Positions 1 to 8,308 of a DNA stretch of 64,000 nucleotides are shown here, piece after piece (position 1 is the stretch's first letter; each line of letters starts with the position of its first letter). The DNA is from Kribbella soli (lineage in GTDB: Bacteria; Actinomycetota; Actinomycetes; Propionibacteriales; Kribbellaceae), in assembly GCF_004331345.1 (NCBI RefSeq), contig NZ_SJJZ01000006.1, positions 434,001-498,000 on the forward strand. Reading direction: 5' to 3'. The position numbers and the translations under genes are program-made. The notes under the pieces are model-generated. The model ran no database searches and was not told the DNA's origin. It saw nothing but the letters and a program-made list of their open reading frames with translations.

Positions 1-2
1 GC

Positions 3-383
3 TGGATCATTCAGGGCGTCGGGTACGCCGTACTCGCGGTCGTCGCCCTCACCCTGTGGCCGCACGTGAACCCGTTGAAGCTCGCCGTACCGATGCTGAT
101 CGCGGGCTTCGGCTCCGGCCTGGTCATGGTGCCGCTGATGGGCGTGGTCCTCAGCCAGGTCCCACCAGCCCAGGCAGGACTCGGCAGCGGCATCCTGCTC
201 ACCAGCCAGCAGACCTGCCTGGCGCTAGGAGCCGCCACAGTCGGTACGGCGTACCTAGCCCTGGCCGGCACCTCTTGGGACCAGGGCGGCGCACTAGCCG
301 CAGTAGCCCTGGCTATCACCGCAATCTCGTTGCTGATGACGCCAGTCACGCACCAGTTGCGGACCAGTGGGAAGGGCGCGTAA
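3..383 (+). CDS. MFS drug-efflux transporter, C-terminal part (5' end outside window)
   Basis: An open frame enters from the left edge and ends at TAA, giving the last 126 residues of a membrane protein. Several hydrophobic helices are visible, and the stretch GLGSGILLTSQQ followed by a Gly/Ala-rich helix resembles the penultimate helices of 14-TM DHA2 (EmrB/QacA-type) proton-driven exporters. The N-terminal helices and the antiporter motifs lie outside the window, so the substrate cannot be guessed. The end overlaps the convergent pentapeptide-repeat gene by 38 bp. Family is likely; specificity is unknown. Confidence 0.75.
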   Translation, partial: WIIQGVGYAVLAVVALTLWPHVNPLKLAVPMLIAGFGSGLVMVPLMGVVLSQVPPAQAGLGSGILLTSQQTCLALGAATVGTAYLALAGTSWDQGGALAAVALAITAISLLMTPVTHQLRTSGKGA

Positions 384-1110
384 CCGCCTTCGGAAGTCTT
401 GTGGTGTGGTCGCCTCGGGCGGCGTTGATTTGAGACTGGGTGAGGAACAGGGCGCCCGTCAGGTCAGCGCCGCTCAGGTCGGCGTCGCGGAGGTCGGCGC
501 CGATCAGGTCTGCTTGGCGGAGGTCAGCGGCGCGCAGGTCGGCACCGATCAGATACGCGCCGCGCAGGTTGGCCTTCGCGAGGTCGGCGCCGCGGAGGCG
601 GGCTCCGATGAGGTCCGCGCCGCGGCGCTCCTTCTTCTTGCTCTGCTTGCCACGGACGAGCCGGCTGGTGTCGAGCAGCAGCTCGTTGACGATGGCCCGC
701 TCCGCCACCACGTCGACGGTCGTGAGGTCCGCCGTACGGCTCACTGCCTCCACCCGGTCGATCGCCGGCTGCAGATCCTTGTTGTATTCAAGGGCTTCGG
801 TGAGATACCAGAGCAGCTCGTGCAGCTGGCGCAGGATCGGGAGCGCGGCGAACATCTCCGGTCCGGGCTTCCCCATCCGCTGCGAGATCGCCTGGCCGGC
901 GCCGAAGCAGTCGTAGACCGTGCAGCCCGCGAAACCCTTGTCCCGCAAGGTGCTGTGGATCGTGCAGCGGAAGTCGTCGCTCAGGTTCGGGCAGGCCTCG
1001 CCGGCGGACTTGTCGATGGCGAAGTCCGCCGACTTGCTGAACGTCAGCGCGACGCAGCAGAGGCCGAAGCAACTACTGCAGTCGGCCTGCAGATCAGTTC
1101 TGTTCGGCAA
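346..1110 (-). CDS. Pentapeptide-repeat protein with Cys-rich N-terminal domain
   Basis: The C-terminal third carries about twelve A(D/N)LxX pentapeptides (for example LIGADLRAADLRQAD), which fold into a right-handed beta-helix. The N-terminal half is different: a CxxCxxxCC cluster near the start, then CPNL, a C in FRC and CTVYDC, which resembles the zinc/iron-chelating CxxCxxCC families. I chose the TTG at 1110 because the conserved-looking DLQADCSSC segment begins just after it and the overlap with prfB is only 17 bp. An in-frame ATG at 1179 would extend it 23 residues into prfB. It follows prfB on the same strand. Function unknown; a scaffold or DNA-mimic role is only a family possibility. 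Confidence 0.8.
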   Translation of the reverse strand: MPNRTDLQADCSSCFGLCCVALTFSKSADFAIDKSAGEACPNLSDDFRCTIHSTLRDKGFAGCTVYDCFGAGQAISQRMGKPGPEMFAALPILRQLHELLWYLTEALEYNKDLQPAIDRVEAVSRTADLTTVDVVAERAIVNELLLDTSRLVRGKQSKKKERRGADLIGARLRGADLAKANLRGAYLIGADLRAADLRQADLIGADLRDADLSGADLTGALFLTQSQINAARGDHTTRLPKAVTRPSHWSATGA

Positions 1111-2215
1111 CCGTGTGGCCGGTACGGCGCCAGCGGATGCCGGCCTCGATGAACTCGTCGATCTCACCGTCGAACACACCCGAGGTGTTACCCGACTCGA
1201 ACTGCGTCCGCAGGTCCTTCACCATCTGGTACGGGTGCAGGACGTAGGACCGCATCTGGTCGCCCCACGAGCCCTGCACGTCCCCGCGCAGCGCGTCGAT
1301 CTGGGCTCGCTCCTCGGCCTTCTTCAGCGCGAGCAGCTTGGCCTTCAGGATGACCATCGCGCTGGCCTTGTTCTGCAGCTGCGACTTCTCGTTCTGGCAG
1401 GAGACCACGGTGCCGGTCGGGATGTGCGTGATCCGGACGGCGGAGTCGGTCGTGTTGACGCTCTGACCACCCGGGCCGGACGACCGGTACACGTCGATCC
1501 GCAGTTCTTCCTCCGGTACGTCGATCTCGTCGGTCTGCTCGAGCACCGGGACCACCTCGACCGCGGCGAACGAGGTCTGCCGGCGGCCCTGGTTGTCGAA
1601 CGGCGAGATCCGCACCAGCCGGTGCGTCCCGGACTCGACGCTCAGCGTGCCGTACGCGTACGGCGCCTTGACCCCGAACGTGGTCGACTTGAGCCCGGCC
1701 TCTTCGGCGTACGACGTGTCGTAGACCTCGGTCGGGTAACCGTGCCGCTCGGCCCAGCGCAGGTACATCCGCTGCAGCATCTCGGCGAAGTCGGCCGCAT
1801 CCACACCGCCCGCGCCGGAGCGGATCGTCACCAGCGCCTCGCGCTCGTCGTACTCACCGGACAGCAGGGTGCGGACCTCGAGGGACTGGATCGCCTTGGC
1901 GACCGAGCCGATCTCCTTCTCGGCCTCGACCAGGCTGTCCGCGTCGTTCTCCTCGCGGCCCAGCTCGACCAGCGCGCCGATGTCGTCGAGGCGGCCGCGC
2001 AGGTTGGTCACCCGCTCGACGTCGGACTGCAGGCTGGACAGACGCGACGTCACCTTCTGCGCGTTCGCCTGGTCGTCCCAGAGATCGGGCGCAGCGACCT
2101 GCTCGCCGAGCTCGTCGATCTCCTTGCGCAACGCAGGAAGATCGAGCACTTTCTCGATCGAGGTCATCGTCGCGTCGAGCTGCTTCAGCTCCGCGTCAAA
2201 ATCCAGTCCAGCCAC
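1094..2215 (-). CDS. prfB: Peptide chain release factor 2 (RF2)
   Basis: Class I release factor that reads UGA/UAA and hydrolyses peptidyl-tRNA on the ribosome. The catalytic GGQ lies in SSGPGGQSVNTTDS, followed by the ITHIPTG segment typical of RF1/RF2. The N-terminal helical domain (DFDAELKQLDATMTSIEKVL) is RF2-like. Start chosen at GTG 2215, where family similarity begins; an ATG 30 bp upstream lies near the TetR stop. The frame is continuous through the region where many bacteria have an in-frame UGA, so the programmed +1 frameshift is absent. Length of about 373 residues is normal. Housekeeping gene. Confidence 0.96.
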   Translation of the reverse strand: MAGLDFDAELKQLDATMTSIEKVLDLPALRKEIDELGEQVAAPDLWDDQANAQKVTSRLSSLQSDVERVTNLRGRLDDIGALVELGREENDADSLVEAEKEIGSVAKAIQSLEVRTLLSGEYDEREALVTIRSGAGGVDAADFAEMLQRMYLRWAERHGYPTEVYDTSYAEEAGLKSTTFGVKAPYAYGTLSVESGTHRLVRISPFDNQGRRQTSFAAVEVVPVLEQTDEIDVPEEELRIDVYRSSGPGGQSVNTTDSAVRITHIPTGTVVSCQNEKSQLQNKASAMVILKAKLLALKKAEERAQIDALRGDVQGSWGDQMRSYVLHPYQMVKDLRTQFESGNTSGVFDGEIDEFIEAGIRWRRTGHTVAEQN

Positions 2216-2231
2216 AACTAAGCAGCTTAGC

Positions 2232-2843
2232 TCAGGCGAGACCACGACGAAGAACGGCGAAGACTTCGGCGATCGCGTTCTCCAGCGCCGTCTGTGCGCG
2301 GTCGAGCTCGTCGGGTGACGCGTCGTCGGGCAGCGTGCTCATCAGCTGCTCCTCGAGGACCTTCTGTGCGGCGGCGTACAGGGCCGCAGTCAGCCGGTTG
2401 CGTAGGTGGTCCGGCGACCGCTCGTCGAGGGCCTGCGTGAGCGACGTCTCCAGCTCGTCGGCGGCCAGCCGGCGCCGGGCGAGCAGTGCGGGGCTGCCCT
2501 CGATCGTGCGCACGAACTGCTTCCAGGTGGCCAGATGACCGACCTCGAGCCGATCACGCGTCCCCGCCAGGTACTGCGCCTCCAGCACGTCCACCGGATC
2601 AGCCTCCGGCGGCGCCTCGCGGACCGCCCGCGCCGGCCCCGTCCACCACCCCGGCTCGTCGAAGAACAGGTCCTCCTTCGCCGGGAAGTGGTTGAACACC
2701 GTCTGTACGGCGACATCCGCGGCCCGCGCCACCTCGGCGACCGTGACCGCGTCGAAGCCGCGCTCGAGGAACAGCGCGGTGGCCACGTCCGAAATGGCCT
2801 GCCGCGTCTGCTGCTTCTTGCGTTCCCGCCGCCCGAGCTCCAT
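2232..2843 (-). CDS. TetR-family transcriptional regulator
   Basis: 203 residues with an N-terminal helix-turn-helix: TRQAISDVATALFLERGFD, then TVAEVARAADVAVQTVFNHF, the standard TetR DNA-binding layout. The C-terminal ligand domain is not recognisable further. It is transcribed divergently from an NmrA-like oxidoreductase 70 bp away, the usual arrangement of a TetR repressor and its target, and an imperfect palindrome sits in the shared promoter. It ends 17 bp before the prfB start. Repression of the divergent gene and of itself is inferred from context; the ligand is unknown. Confidence 0.93.
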   Translation of the reverse strand: MELGRRERKKQQTRQAISDVATALFLERGFDAVTVAEVARAADVAVQTVFNHFPAKEDLFFDEPGWWTGPARAVREAPPEADPVDVLEAQYLAGTRDRLEVGHLATWKQFVRTIEGSPALLARRRLAADELETSLTQALDERSPDHLRNRLTAALYAAAQKVLEEQLMSTLPDDASPDELDRAQTALENAIAEVFAVLRRGLA

Positions 2844-2881
2844 TGCACCGACCCTAGCGGATCTGCTTTACTGATTCCATT

Positions 2882-2898
2882 ATTGTAGTCACTCTAAT
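2882..2898. promoter_or_regulatory. Candidate TetR operator (ATTGTAGTCACTCTAAT)
   Basis: A 17-bp imperfect palindrome with 12 of 17 symmetric positions (ATTnTAG...CTnnAAT), in the AT-rich spacer between the divergent TetR and NmrA genes, 15 bp before the NmrA ATG. Its size and place fit a TetR-dimer operator covering the plus-strand promoter. Prediction by symmetry and position only. Confidence 0.45.
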
Positions 2899-2913
2899 TT
2901 TGGAGCACCACCA

Positions 2914-3714
2914 ATGACTGTTCTCGTCACCGGCGGCCGCGGCGCGATCGCCCGCGCCGTCACCGCCGGCCTGATCGCGGCCGGACAGGACGTCCGCGTC
3001 GCCAGCCGCGAACCCTCCGCTCTCCCGTCGGCCGTCGCCTACGACCCGGCCGACCCGTCCGAAGCGCTCCGCGACATCAGCCAGGTCTTCCTGTACTCCT
3101 CCCCGTCCACAGCGCCCGCTTTCGTGGCCGCAGCCGAAGCCGCCGGCGTGAAGCAGGTCGTCCTGCTCTCGTCGCTGTCGTCGCTGGGCGGTCCCGAGGA
3201 CCCACACGCGAAGACCGAGCACGTGATCGCGGACGCGTCGTACGCGACCACTCGGCTGCAGCCCGGCGCGTTCATGAGCAACGCGAAGTACTGGGCCTAC
3301 CAGTTCCGCGCGACCGGTCAGATCCGGCTGCCGTACCTGGAAGCCGAGGAAGCACCGATCCACGAGCAGGACATCGCCGATGCGGCTGTGCGTGTGCTGC
3401 TCGACGGGCCGGGCAACGGGCACGACGGTCGCGGGTACCCGATGACCGGACCGGAGTCGATGACGCGGCGGCACCAGATCGGGCTGGTCACCGACGTCAC
3501 CGGCGTACCGATCGAGGCCATCGACCTCACCCCTGACGAGGCTCGCGCCGAGATGCAGATGCGCGACGAAGGTCAGCGCGAAACTCTGCTGGCCTACTGG
3601 GCGTCCCGCGTCGGAACGCCGGCCACCATCGAGCCCGGCGTCGAACTCCTCACCGGCCGCACCGGCCGAACCTTCACGACCTGGCTCACCGACAATCCCG
3701 GCCTCTTCACCTAG
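2914..3714 (+). CDS. NmrA-like NAD(P)-binding oxidoreductase
   Basis: 266 residues with an N-terminal Rossmann motif VTGGRGAIARAV, a cofactor-discriminating Arg in VASRE, and the VVLLSSLSS strand seen in atypical short-chain dehydrogenases of the NmrA/quinone-reductase (YtfG) type. The classical YxxxK pair is not placed as in true SDRs, so it may be a redox sensor or a quinone reductase. An SD-like GGAG lies upstream of the ATG. It is divergent from the TetR gene and probably controlled by it. Substrate unknown. Confidence 0.85.
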   Translation: MTVLVTGGRGAIARAVTAGLIAAGQDVRVASREPSALPSAVAYDPADPSEALRDISQVFLYSSPSTAPAFVAAAEAAGVKQVVLLSSLSSLGGPEDPHAKTEHVIADASYATTRLQPGAFMSNAKYWAYQFRATGQIRLPYLEAEEAPIHEQDIADAAVRVLLDGPGNGHDGRGYPMTGPESMTRRHQIGLVTDVTGVPIEAIDLTPDEARAEMQMRDEGQRETLLAYWASRVGTPATIEPGVELLTGRTGRTFTTWLTDNPGLFT

Positions 3715-3739
3715 AAGGGTTCGCGCGGACAGCCTCCGG

Positions 3740-4192
3740 TCAGCGGATCGGGACGATGGCGGCGGCCTCGGAGGCGACGTCGGCCGTGCCCGGGAAGCCG
3801 GGCGGCTGGAACGGGAGGTCGGCGGTGGACGTGAGCCGCACCGTCACCGTCGTACCCTCGACGTCCACGGACCAGTCGAGGTCGTCGAACCTGTTGCCCG
3901 CGGCAACGTCGTCGAGGTAGTCCGCGGTCAGCCGGCGCGCCTGGTCAGGGTCGATCGTGGCGTTGCCGCCCGCGCCGGGCTGGGCGTAGACCGCGGCGAG
4001 ACCGTTCGCGGCCGCGAGAACGGCACCGTCCGCGGTCGCATCGAGGTCACGACGGACCAGGAACGCCTTCGAGATGTCGGTAACCACGACGACCATCAGC
4101 AGGATCACCACGGTGAACCCGACGATCAGCACGGTCATCTGTCCCTCTTCACCCCGCCTGCGCCTAGGGGGTGTCAGATACCCCCTAATCAT
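3740..4192 (-). CDS. TadG-like pilus-assembly protein (N-terminal Tad domain)
   Basis: 150 residues. A basic stretch and EEGQMTVLIVGFTVV lead into one long hydrophobic helix and then SKAFLVRRDLDATADGAVLAAANGL, the hallmark of TadG/TadE-type minor pseudopilins processed by a prepilin peptidase. The C-terminal part is a short beta-rich extracytoplasmic domain. It is last in the Tad operon, and its ATG overlaps the TadE-like stop (ATGA). An alternative start is the ATG at 4138, within the EEGQ-M motif. A perfect inverted repeat covers codons 2-9. Likely role: minor component or initiator of Flp-type pili. Confidence 0.82.
   Translation of the reverse strand: MIRGYLTPPRRRRGEEGQMTVLIVGFTVVILLMVVVVTDISKAFLVRRDLDATADGAVLAAANGLAAVYAQPGAGGNATIDPDQARRLTADYLDDVAAGNRFDDLDWSVDVEGTTVTVRLTSTADLPFQPPGFPGTADVASEAAAIVPIR
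4165..4187 (-). promoter_or_regulatory. Inverted repeat at the tadG-like start codon
   Basis: TAGGGGGT and ACCCCCTA form a perfect 8-bp stem around a 7-nt loop (gtcagat), starting 5 bp inside the tadG-like ATG. In the transcript the hairpin would sit directly after the start codon and near the upstream TadE stop, so it could limit translational coupling. Structure seen; function inferred. Confidence 0.45.
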
Positions 4193-4638
4193 CCGGTGCC
4201 CTTCGCCTGGCGGTAGTCGCCGAACGCCTCGGTGTGCGAGGAGCTGATCCGGATCGCCGGCGGTTCGCCGCCGAGCGCATCCGGGATCAGCGGCAGCCGG
4301 ACCTTGGTTTCCAAGGTGACCGTGACGGTCGAGCCCGGCTGCAGACAGGCCGGACTGCAACTGATCGTGAGCTCGTCCGAGCTGAGCTCCATGCCCTGGT
4401 CCTTCATTGCCAGCTCCGCGGCGTCGAACGCGCGCGCCCGTGCCTCGTCCTCGGACACCCCGTCCGGCACGATCACGAACGCCCGCCCGGCAGCGCGGGT
4501 CGCCGCGGTGGCGCCGTACGACGCTCGCTGTACGTCGAACACGCCGAGCATCATGTACACCAACGGGACCATCAGCAGGATCGCCAGCCACGAGAACTCC
4601 ACGACGGCGCTCCCGCGTTCGTCCCGACGGCGCCTCAC
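4189..4638 (-). CDS. TadE-like pseudopilin (second copy)
   Basis: 149 residues. RRRDERGSAVVEFSWLAIL is the canonical TadE prepilin-like signal (basic head, G|xxxxE cleavage context, long hydrophobic helix), followed by an extracytoplasmic domain with two Cys (SCSPAC) that may form a disulphide. Start chosen at GTG 4638, which overlaps the preceding TadE stop as GTGA; an ATG further upstream lies inside that gene. It is coupled to the TadG-like gene downstream. Role: minor pilin of Flp-type pili. Confidence 0.88.
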   Translation of the reverse strand: MRRRRDERGSAVVEFSWLAILLMVPLVYMMLGVFDVQRASYGATAATRAAGRAFVIVPDGVSEDEARARAFDAAELAMKDQGMELSSDELTISCSPACLQPGSTVTVTLETKVRLPLIPDALGGEPPAIRISSSHTEAFGDYRQAKGTG

Positions 4639-5021
4639 TCGCCGGTCTCCTTCACCGCATGTCCCTCGACGGTGAACGAGATCCCCGGCCCCCACAGCCC
4701 GAGCGGTGGCATGTGCGCGTGAACGGACACCTCGACGCCGGGCTGCCCGTCGATATCGGTCTCCTCCGCGGACACCGAGTCGACCAACTGGTCCGCGACG
4801 ACACCCGCGATCAGCTCCCGCGTGCGTGCCGCACCGTCGTCCGGTGCCCGGTTGAGCACGGCCGCGTAGTGCGCACCCTCGGAGGCCGCGGCCGTCACCG
4901 TGTTGCGCACGTACAGGAACAGGCCGACCTGGAGGATGCCGAGGAACAACGGCAACAGAATCGTCGAGACCAGCACGAAATCAACGACCGCCGAACCCCG
5001 CTCATCGCGGGCCCGGCGCAT
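4635..5021 (-). CDS. TadE-like pseudopilin (first copy)
   Basis: 128 residues beginning MRRARDERGSAVVDFVLVST. This has the same ERGSAVVxF processing context as the neighbouring TadE protein, but with Asp in place of the usual Glu at the +5-like position. One hydrophobic helix is followed by a small exported domain. Its ATG overlaps the stop of the small pilin gene by one base (TAATG), so the two are translated together. Likely a minor pseudopilin. Confidence 0.88.
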   Translation of the reverse strand: MRRARDERGSAVVDFVLVSTILLPLFLGILQVGLFLYVRNTVTAAASEGAHYAAVLNRAPDDGAARTRELIAGVVADQLVDSVSAEETDIDGQPGVEVSVHAHMPPLGLWGPGISFTVEGHAVKETGE

Positions 5022-5218
5022 TACTTGTTGCTGACCGAGGACAAGGCGTTCCGGAGCATGGTGGCGAGTTGGTCGCCGGCCAGTTTCCAGATCGCGACGA
5101 CCAGGCCGGCCGTCATCACGGTGATCAGCACCCAGCCGGGTACGTCGCCGCGCTCCTTCCGCGCCGGACGTGGCTTCAGCAGCAACGTCAGGAACAGCCT
5201 CGTCAGGTATAGGGACAT
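5021..5218 (-). CDS. Small Flp-like pilin subunit
   Basis: 65 residues. A short basic N-terminal region, then ERGDVPGWVLITVMTAGL and a hydrophobic helix to the C-terminus. Size, position between tadC and tadE, and the ERG-x-x-P processing context fit the major pilin or a pilin-like subunit of actinobacterial Tad loci. The usual Flp signature (G|ATAIEYGLI) is not present, so it could instead be a small membrane accessory protein. An SD-like sequence precedes the ATG. Confidence 0.7.
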   Translation of the reverse strand: MSLYLTRLFLTLLLKPRPARKERGDVPGWVLITVMTAGLVVAIWKLAGDQLATMLRNALSSVSNK

Positions 5219-5232
5219 GACCTCTCCTCAGT

Positions 5233-6171
5233 TCATCCGGCGATCAGCCGGATTCCGACAGCGCCCGGGTAGAAGGCGAACGCGATGGTCACCGGAAGGA
5301 CCAGGAAGATCACCGGGACCATCATCGCGACCTCGCGCCGGGCACCGGACTCGATCAGTTCGCGGCGCCCGGCTTCCCGGATGTCACCGGCCTGCGCCCG
5401 CAGTACGTCGGCCAGCGGGGTGCCGCGCTCGAGCGCCACCGCCAGCCCGTCCGCGAAGCGCGAGAGCGCCAGCAACCCGGTGCGGTCCGCGAGCGCGTCG
5501 AGCGCGCGGACCAATGTCTCTCCTGCCCTGGTCTCCGCCAGGACGCGTTTCAGCTCGTTGGCCAGCTCACCCCGGGACGACCGCGCGACGCGGTCGAGGG
5601 CAGCGGCCGGACCTTCACCGGCCGCGACCGACAACGCGAGCAGCTCGGCCACGGTCGGAAGCTCGGCCAGCAGGCGCCGCTCACGCCGCCGGACCTGTGA
5701 CGTCAGGAACGTGTCGCGCCCGAGGATCGCGGTGATCCCGAGCACCAGACAGAACACCAGCAGCGCCACCGGATCCCCGAGACCGACCGCGACAGCGACG
5801 ACCGAGATCACCAGCCCGGCACCGAAGGCGATCGCGCCCCAGAGCAATTGCTCGATCCGGAACTCCTCGACCGTCCGGTCCAGCCCGGCCCGCTGCAACC
5901 GCCGGCGGATCGTGTTCGCGCCGCCGAGGATCCGCTCCAGCCGCTTCGCCGCGGACCGCAGCGACGGACCGAACAACCGCAGGATCGCGTAGAAGGGCGA
6001 CCGCGAGTCGATCACGCCGACGAAGACGTCGGGCGCACCGAGATCCCGCAGGTACGGCGAGATCCGCTCGTCCACCGTGGGTTTGCGCAGGAACGGCAAC
6101 CGCAGCACGACGAGCAGCAGCCCGGCGCCGAGCGTCGCGCCGAGGAAACCACCGAGCAGCATCGGGCTCAT
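5233..6171 (-). CDS. tadC: TadC-like type II secretion F-domain membrane protein
   Basis: 312 residues with hydrophobic helices at the N-terminus, in the middle (VAVAVGLGDPVALLVF) and at the C-terminus (MVPVIFLVLPVTIAFAF), flanking a cytoplasmic T2SF (GspF) domain with the conserved region ELPTVAELLALSVAAGEGP. It forms the inner-membrane platform on which the CpaF ATPase drives pilin assembly. The start ATG overlaps the tadB stop (ATGA), which fixes the start despite a longer open frame upstream. Confidence 0.92.
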   Translation of the reverse strand: MSPMLLGGFLGATLGAGLLLVVLRLPFLRKPTVDERISPYLRDLGAPDVFVGVIDSRSPFYAILRLFGPSLRSAAKRLERILGGANTIRRRLQRAGLDRTVEEFRIEQLLWGAIAFGAGLVISVVAVAVGLGDPVALLVFCLVLGITAILGRDTFLTSQVRRRERRLLAELPTVAELLALSVAAGEGPAAALDRVARSSRGELANELKRVLAETRAGETLVRALDALADRTGLLALSRFADGLAVALERGTPLADVLRAQAGDIREAGRRELIESGARREVAMMVPVIFLVLPVTIAFAFYPGAVGIRLIAG

Positions 6172-7028
6172 CGCAGCACCCGCTCGGGCTCGGGCAGCCG
6201 GCCGATCCGCAGCATCACCCGGTACGCGATCACACAGATCACGGCGCCCACGGCGATGATCAGCGCGCCGACCGGCGAGTTGTACCGCTGGATGACGTCG
6301 CCCTGGAAGGACAGCAACAGCAGCACCAGCCACGGCGCCGCGACCGCGACCCGTGCGCCGTTGACCGACCACGACTGCCGGGACTCGAGCTCGGACCGGG
6401 TCCGCGCGTCGTCGCGCAGGAACGACGACAGCGACCGCAGCAACCGGCCGAGGTCGCCACCACCGACCTCGCGCGCGATCCGCAGCGCTTCGACCACGCG
6501 GTCGCCGACCGGGTCGGCCAGCCGCGCCTTCAAGCGGTCCAGCGACTCGGCGAACCGGCCGGTGGAGGCGTAGTCCGCACCGAACTGCCGGAACGCGTCG
6601 CGCAACGGCAACGGCCCGCGCTCGCCCACCTGAGCCAGTGCCTCCGACAACGACAGCCCGGCACGGACGGCGGAAGCAATGTTGTCCACCACGTCCGGCC
6701 ACAGCTCACGGAACTCGGCCAGCCGCTTGCGGCCCCGCGACCGCACCAGCGCGATCGGCAGCCAGCCGGCCATCAGCCCGAACACCACCCCGACCGGCAA
6801 TGTCTTGGACACCGCGAACATCAGCAGGAACGCGACCAGCGCCATGAGAATGCAGGCGCCGATGAACGCACCCGGCGTCAAACCTTCGATCCCCGCGCTC
6901 GCGAGCAGGTCCCGGCTCTTGCCGCGCAGCCGCCCGTCCGAGCCGGGCACGGTCTCGATCGGCGCCACGAACGCCGCGATGATCAGCAGCAGACCGACGC
7001 CGAAGAACAGCCCGATCAGGAGCCCCAT
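6168..7028 (-). CDS. tadB: TadB-like type II secretion F-domain membrane protein
   Basis: 286 residues with two N-terminal hydrophobic helices, a T2SF domain containing LWPDVVDNIASAVRAGLSL and GRFAESLDRLKARLADPVGD, and two helices at the C-terminus. It pairs with TadC as the platform of the Flp pilus machine. Its ATG overlaps the cpaF stop by one base (TGATG), so the start is well supported. Confidence 0.92.
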   Translation of the reverse strand: MGLLIGLFFGVGLLLIIAAFVAPIETVPGSDGRLRGKSRDLLASAGIEGLTPGAFIGACILMALVAFLLMFAVSKTLPVGVVFGLMAGWLPIALVRSRGRKRLAEFRELWPDVVDNIASAVRAGLSLSEALAQVGERGPLPLRDAFRQFGADYASTGRFAESLDRLKARLADPVGDRVVEALRIAREVGGGDLGRLLRSLSSFLRDDARTRSELESRQSWSVNGARVAVAAPWLVLLLLSFQGDVIQRYNSPVGALIIAVGAVICVIAYRVMLRIGRLPEPERVLR

Positions 7029-8308
7029 CAGCTCGCCGCCCCACGCGGCAACTCGGTGAGCAGCCCGGCCACGTTGTACCCGGCCTGCTGGAACCGCTCC
7101 GCATGCGGCAACTGCCCCTCGGCGCGCCGCAGATACCCGTCGCGCGTACTGAACAGGGTCTCGGTCTCGATCGCCTGCTCCTCCAGCCGTCCGGTGACGG
7201 CAACGATCTCGCGCACCCGTCGGCGCCCGTCCGCCGCGATACCGAGATGTACGACGATATCGACGCAGCCGGCCACCGTCGGCAACACGAACCGGGAGCC
7301 GATGTTCTCGCCCGCCAGCAGCGGCAGCGTGCACATCTTGGTCAGCGCCTCACGCGCCGAGTTCGCATGGATCGTGCACATGCCGGGGAGGCCGCTGTTC
7401 AGCGCGAGCAGCAGATCGAGGCATTCCTCGCCGCGCACCTCGCCGACGATCACCCGGGACGGCCGCATCCGCAGCGACTCCTTCACCAGGTCGCGCAGCC
7501 GCACCTCACCGGTGCCTTCGAGACCGGCCTGCCGGGTCTGCATCGACACCCAGTCGGGGATCGGCAGCTTGATCTCGAAGACCTCCTCGCAGCTGATCAC
7601 CCGCTCGCTGCCGGGGATCGAACCGGCCAGCGCGTTCAGCATCGTGGTCTTGCCGGCCTGCGTGCCGCCGGAGACCAGCACATTGAGGCCGACGGCAACG
7701 GACGCCTCCAGCACCGCGGCCGCGTGCGGCGTCAGCGAACCGAGCTGGACCAGGTCGGTCAGCCGGGTCGCGCGGACGGTGAACTTGCGGATGTTGATCG
7801 CCGCATACCGCTGGGTGATACCGCCCAGGACGATGTGGACGCGGCTTCCGTCCGGCAGCCGGGCGTCGGTGAACGGCTGCGAGACGTCGATCCGGCGGCC
7901 GGTCGTCTTCAGCATCCGCTCGACCAGGTCGCTGACCTCTTCCTCCGTCAGCACGGTCGTGGTCAGCTCGTGCCGGCCCTCACGGGCGATGAACACCCGG
8001 CTGGGCTCGTTGATCCAGATCTCCTCGACGGACGGGTCGTCCAGATAACGCTGCAGCGGCCCGAAGCCCGCGACCCGGTCGTGGACCTCGCGGCTGACCG
8101 CCTCCAGGTCGCCGATCGGCGGCACCACACCGCTCAGACTGCGCTCGTCGTACTCCCGGACGACCGTGGCGACGATCGAGTTCACCGCGCCCGGGTCGCG
8201 GAGCGGGTCGATGCCTTCCCGGCGCACCACGTCGCGCACCTGCGCGTCGATCAGCTCGATGGCACCGCTCCAGCTCGAGCGGTGCGCGTCGAGCCTGTCC
8301 GCAGTCAT
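7028..8308 (-). CDS. cpaF: CpaF/TadA pilus-assembly ATPase
   Basis: 426 residues of the GspE/VirB11 secretion ATPase family. Walker A is GGTQAGKTTMLNAL, the Asp-box region contains FEIKLPIPDWVSMQTR, and Walker B lies in SRVIVGEVRGEE followed by CTIHANSAREAL with the conserved His. It powers Flp-type pilin assembly from the cytoplasmic face. Start chosen at ATG 8308, preceded by GGGGAG at good spacing; 40 codons of open frame upstream lack family similarity. First gene of a seven-gene operon. Genes for TadZ, RcpC/CpaB and a prepilin peptidase are not in the operon. Confidence 0.93.
   Translation of the reverse strand: MTADRLDAHRSSWSGAIELIDAQVRDVVRREGIDPLRDPGAVNSIVATVVREYDERSLSGVVPPIGDLEAVSREVHDRVAGFGPLQRYLDDPSVEEIWINEPSRVFIAREGRHELTTTVLTEEEVSDLVERMLKTTGRRIDVSQPFTDARLPDGSRVHIVLGGITQRYAAINIRKFTVRATRLTDLVQLGSLTPHAAAVLEASVAVGLNVLVSGGTQAGKTTMLNALAGSIPGSERVISCEEVFEIKLPIPDWVSMQTRQAGLEGTGEVRLRDLVKESLRMRPSRVIVGEVRGEECLDLLLALNSGLPGMCTIHANSAREALTKMCTLPLLAGENIGSRFVLPTVAGCVDIVVHLGIAADGRRRVREIVAVTGRLEEQAIETETLFSTRDGYLRRAEGQLPHAERFQQAGYNVAGLLTELPRGAAS

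Noticed and set aside
1094..2215. Programmed frameshift in prfB
   Set aside because: The frame is continuous from GTG 2215 through the normal shift region, with no in-frame UGA.
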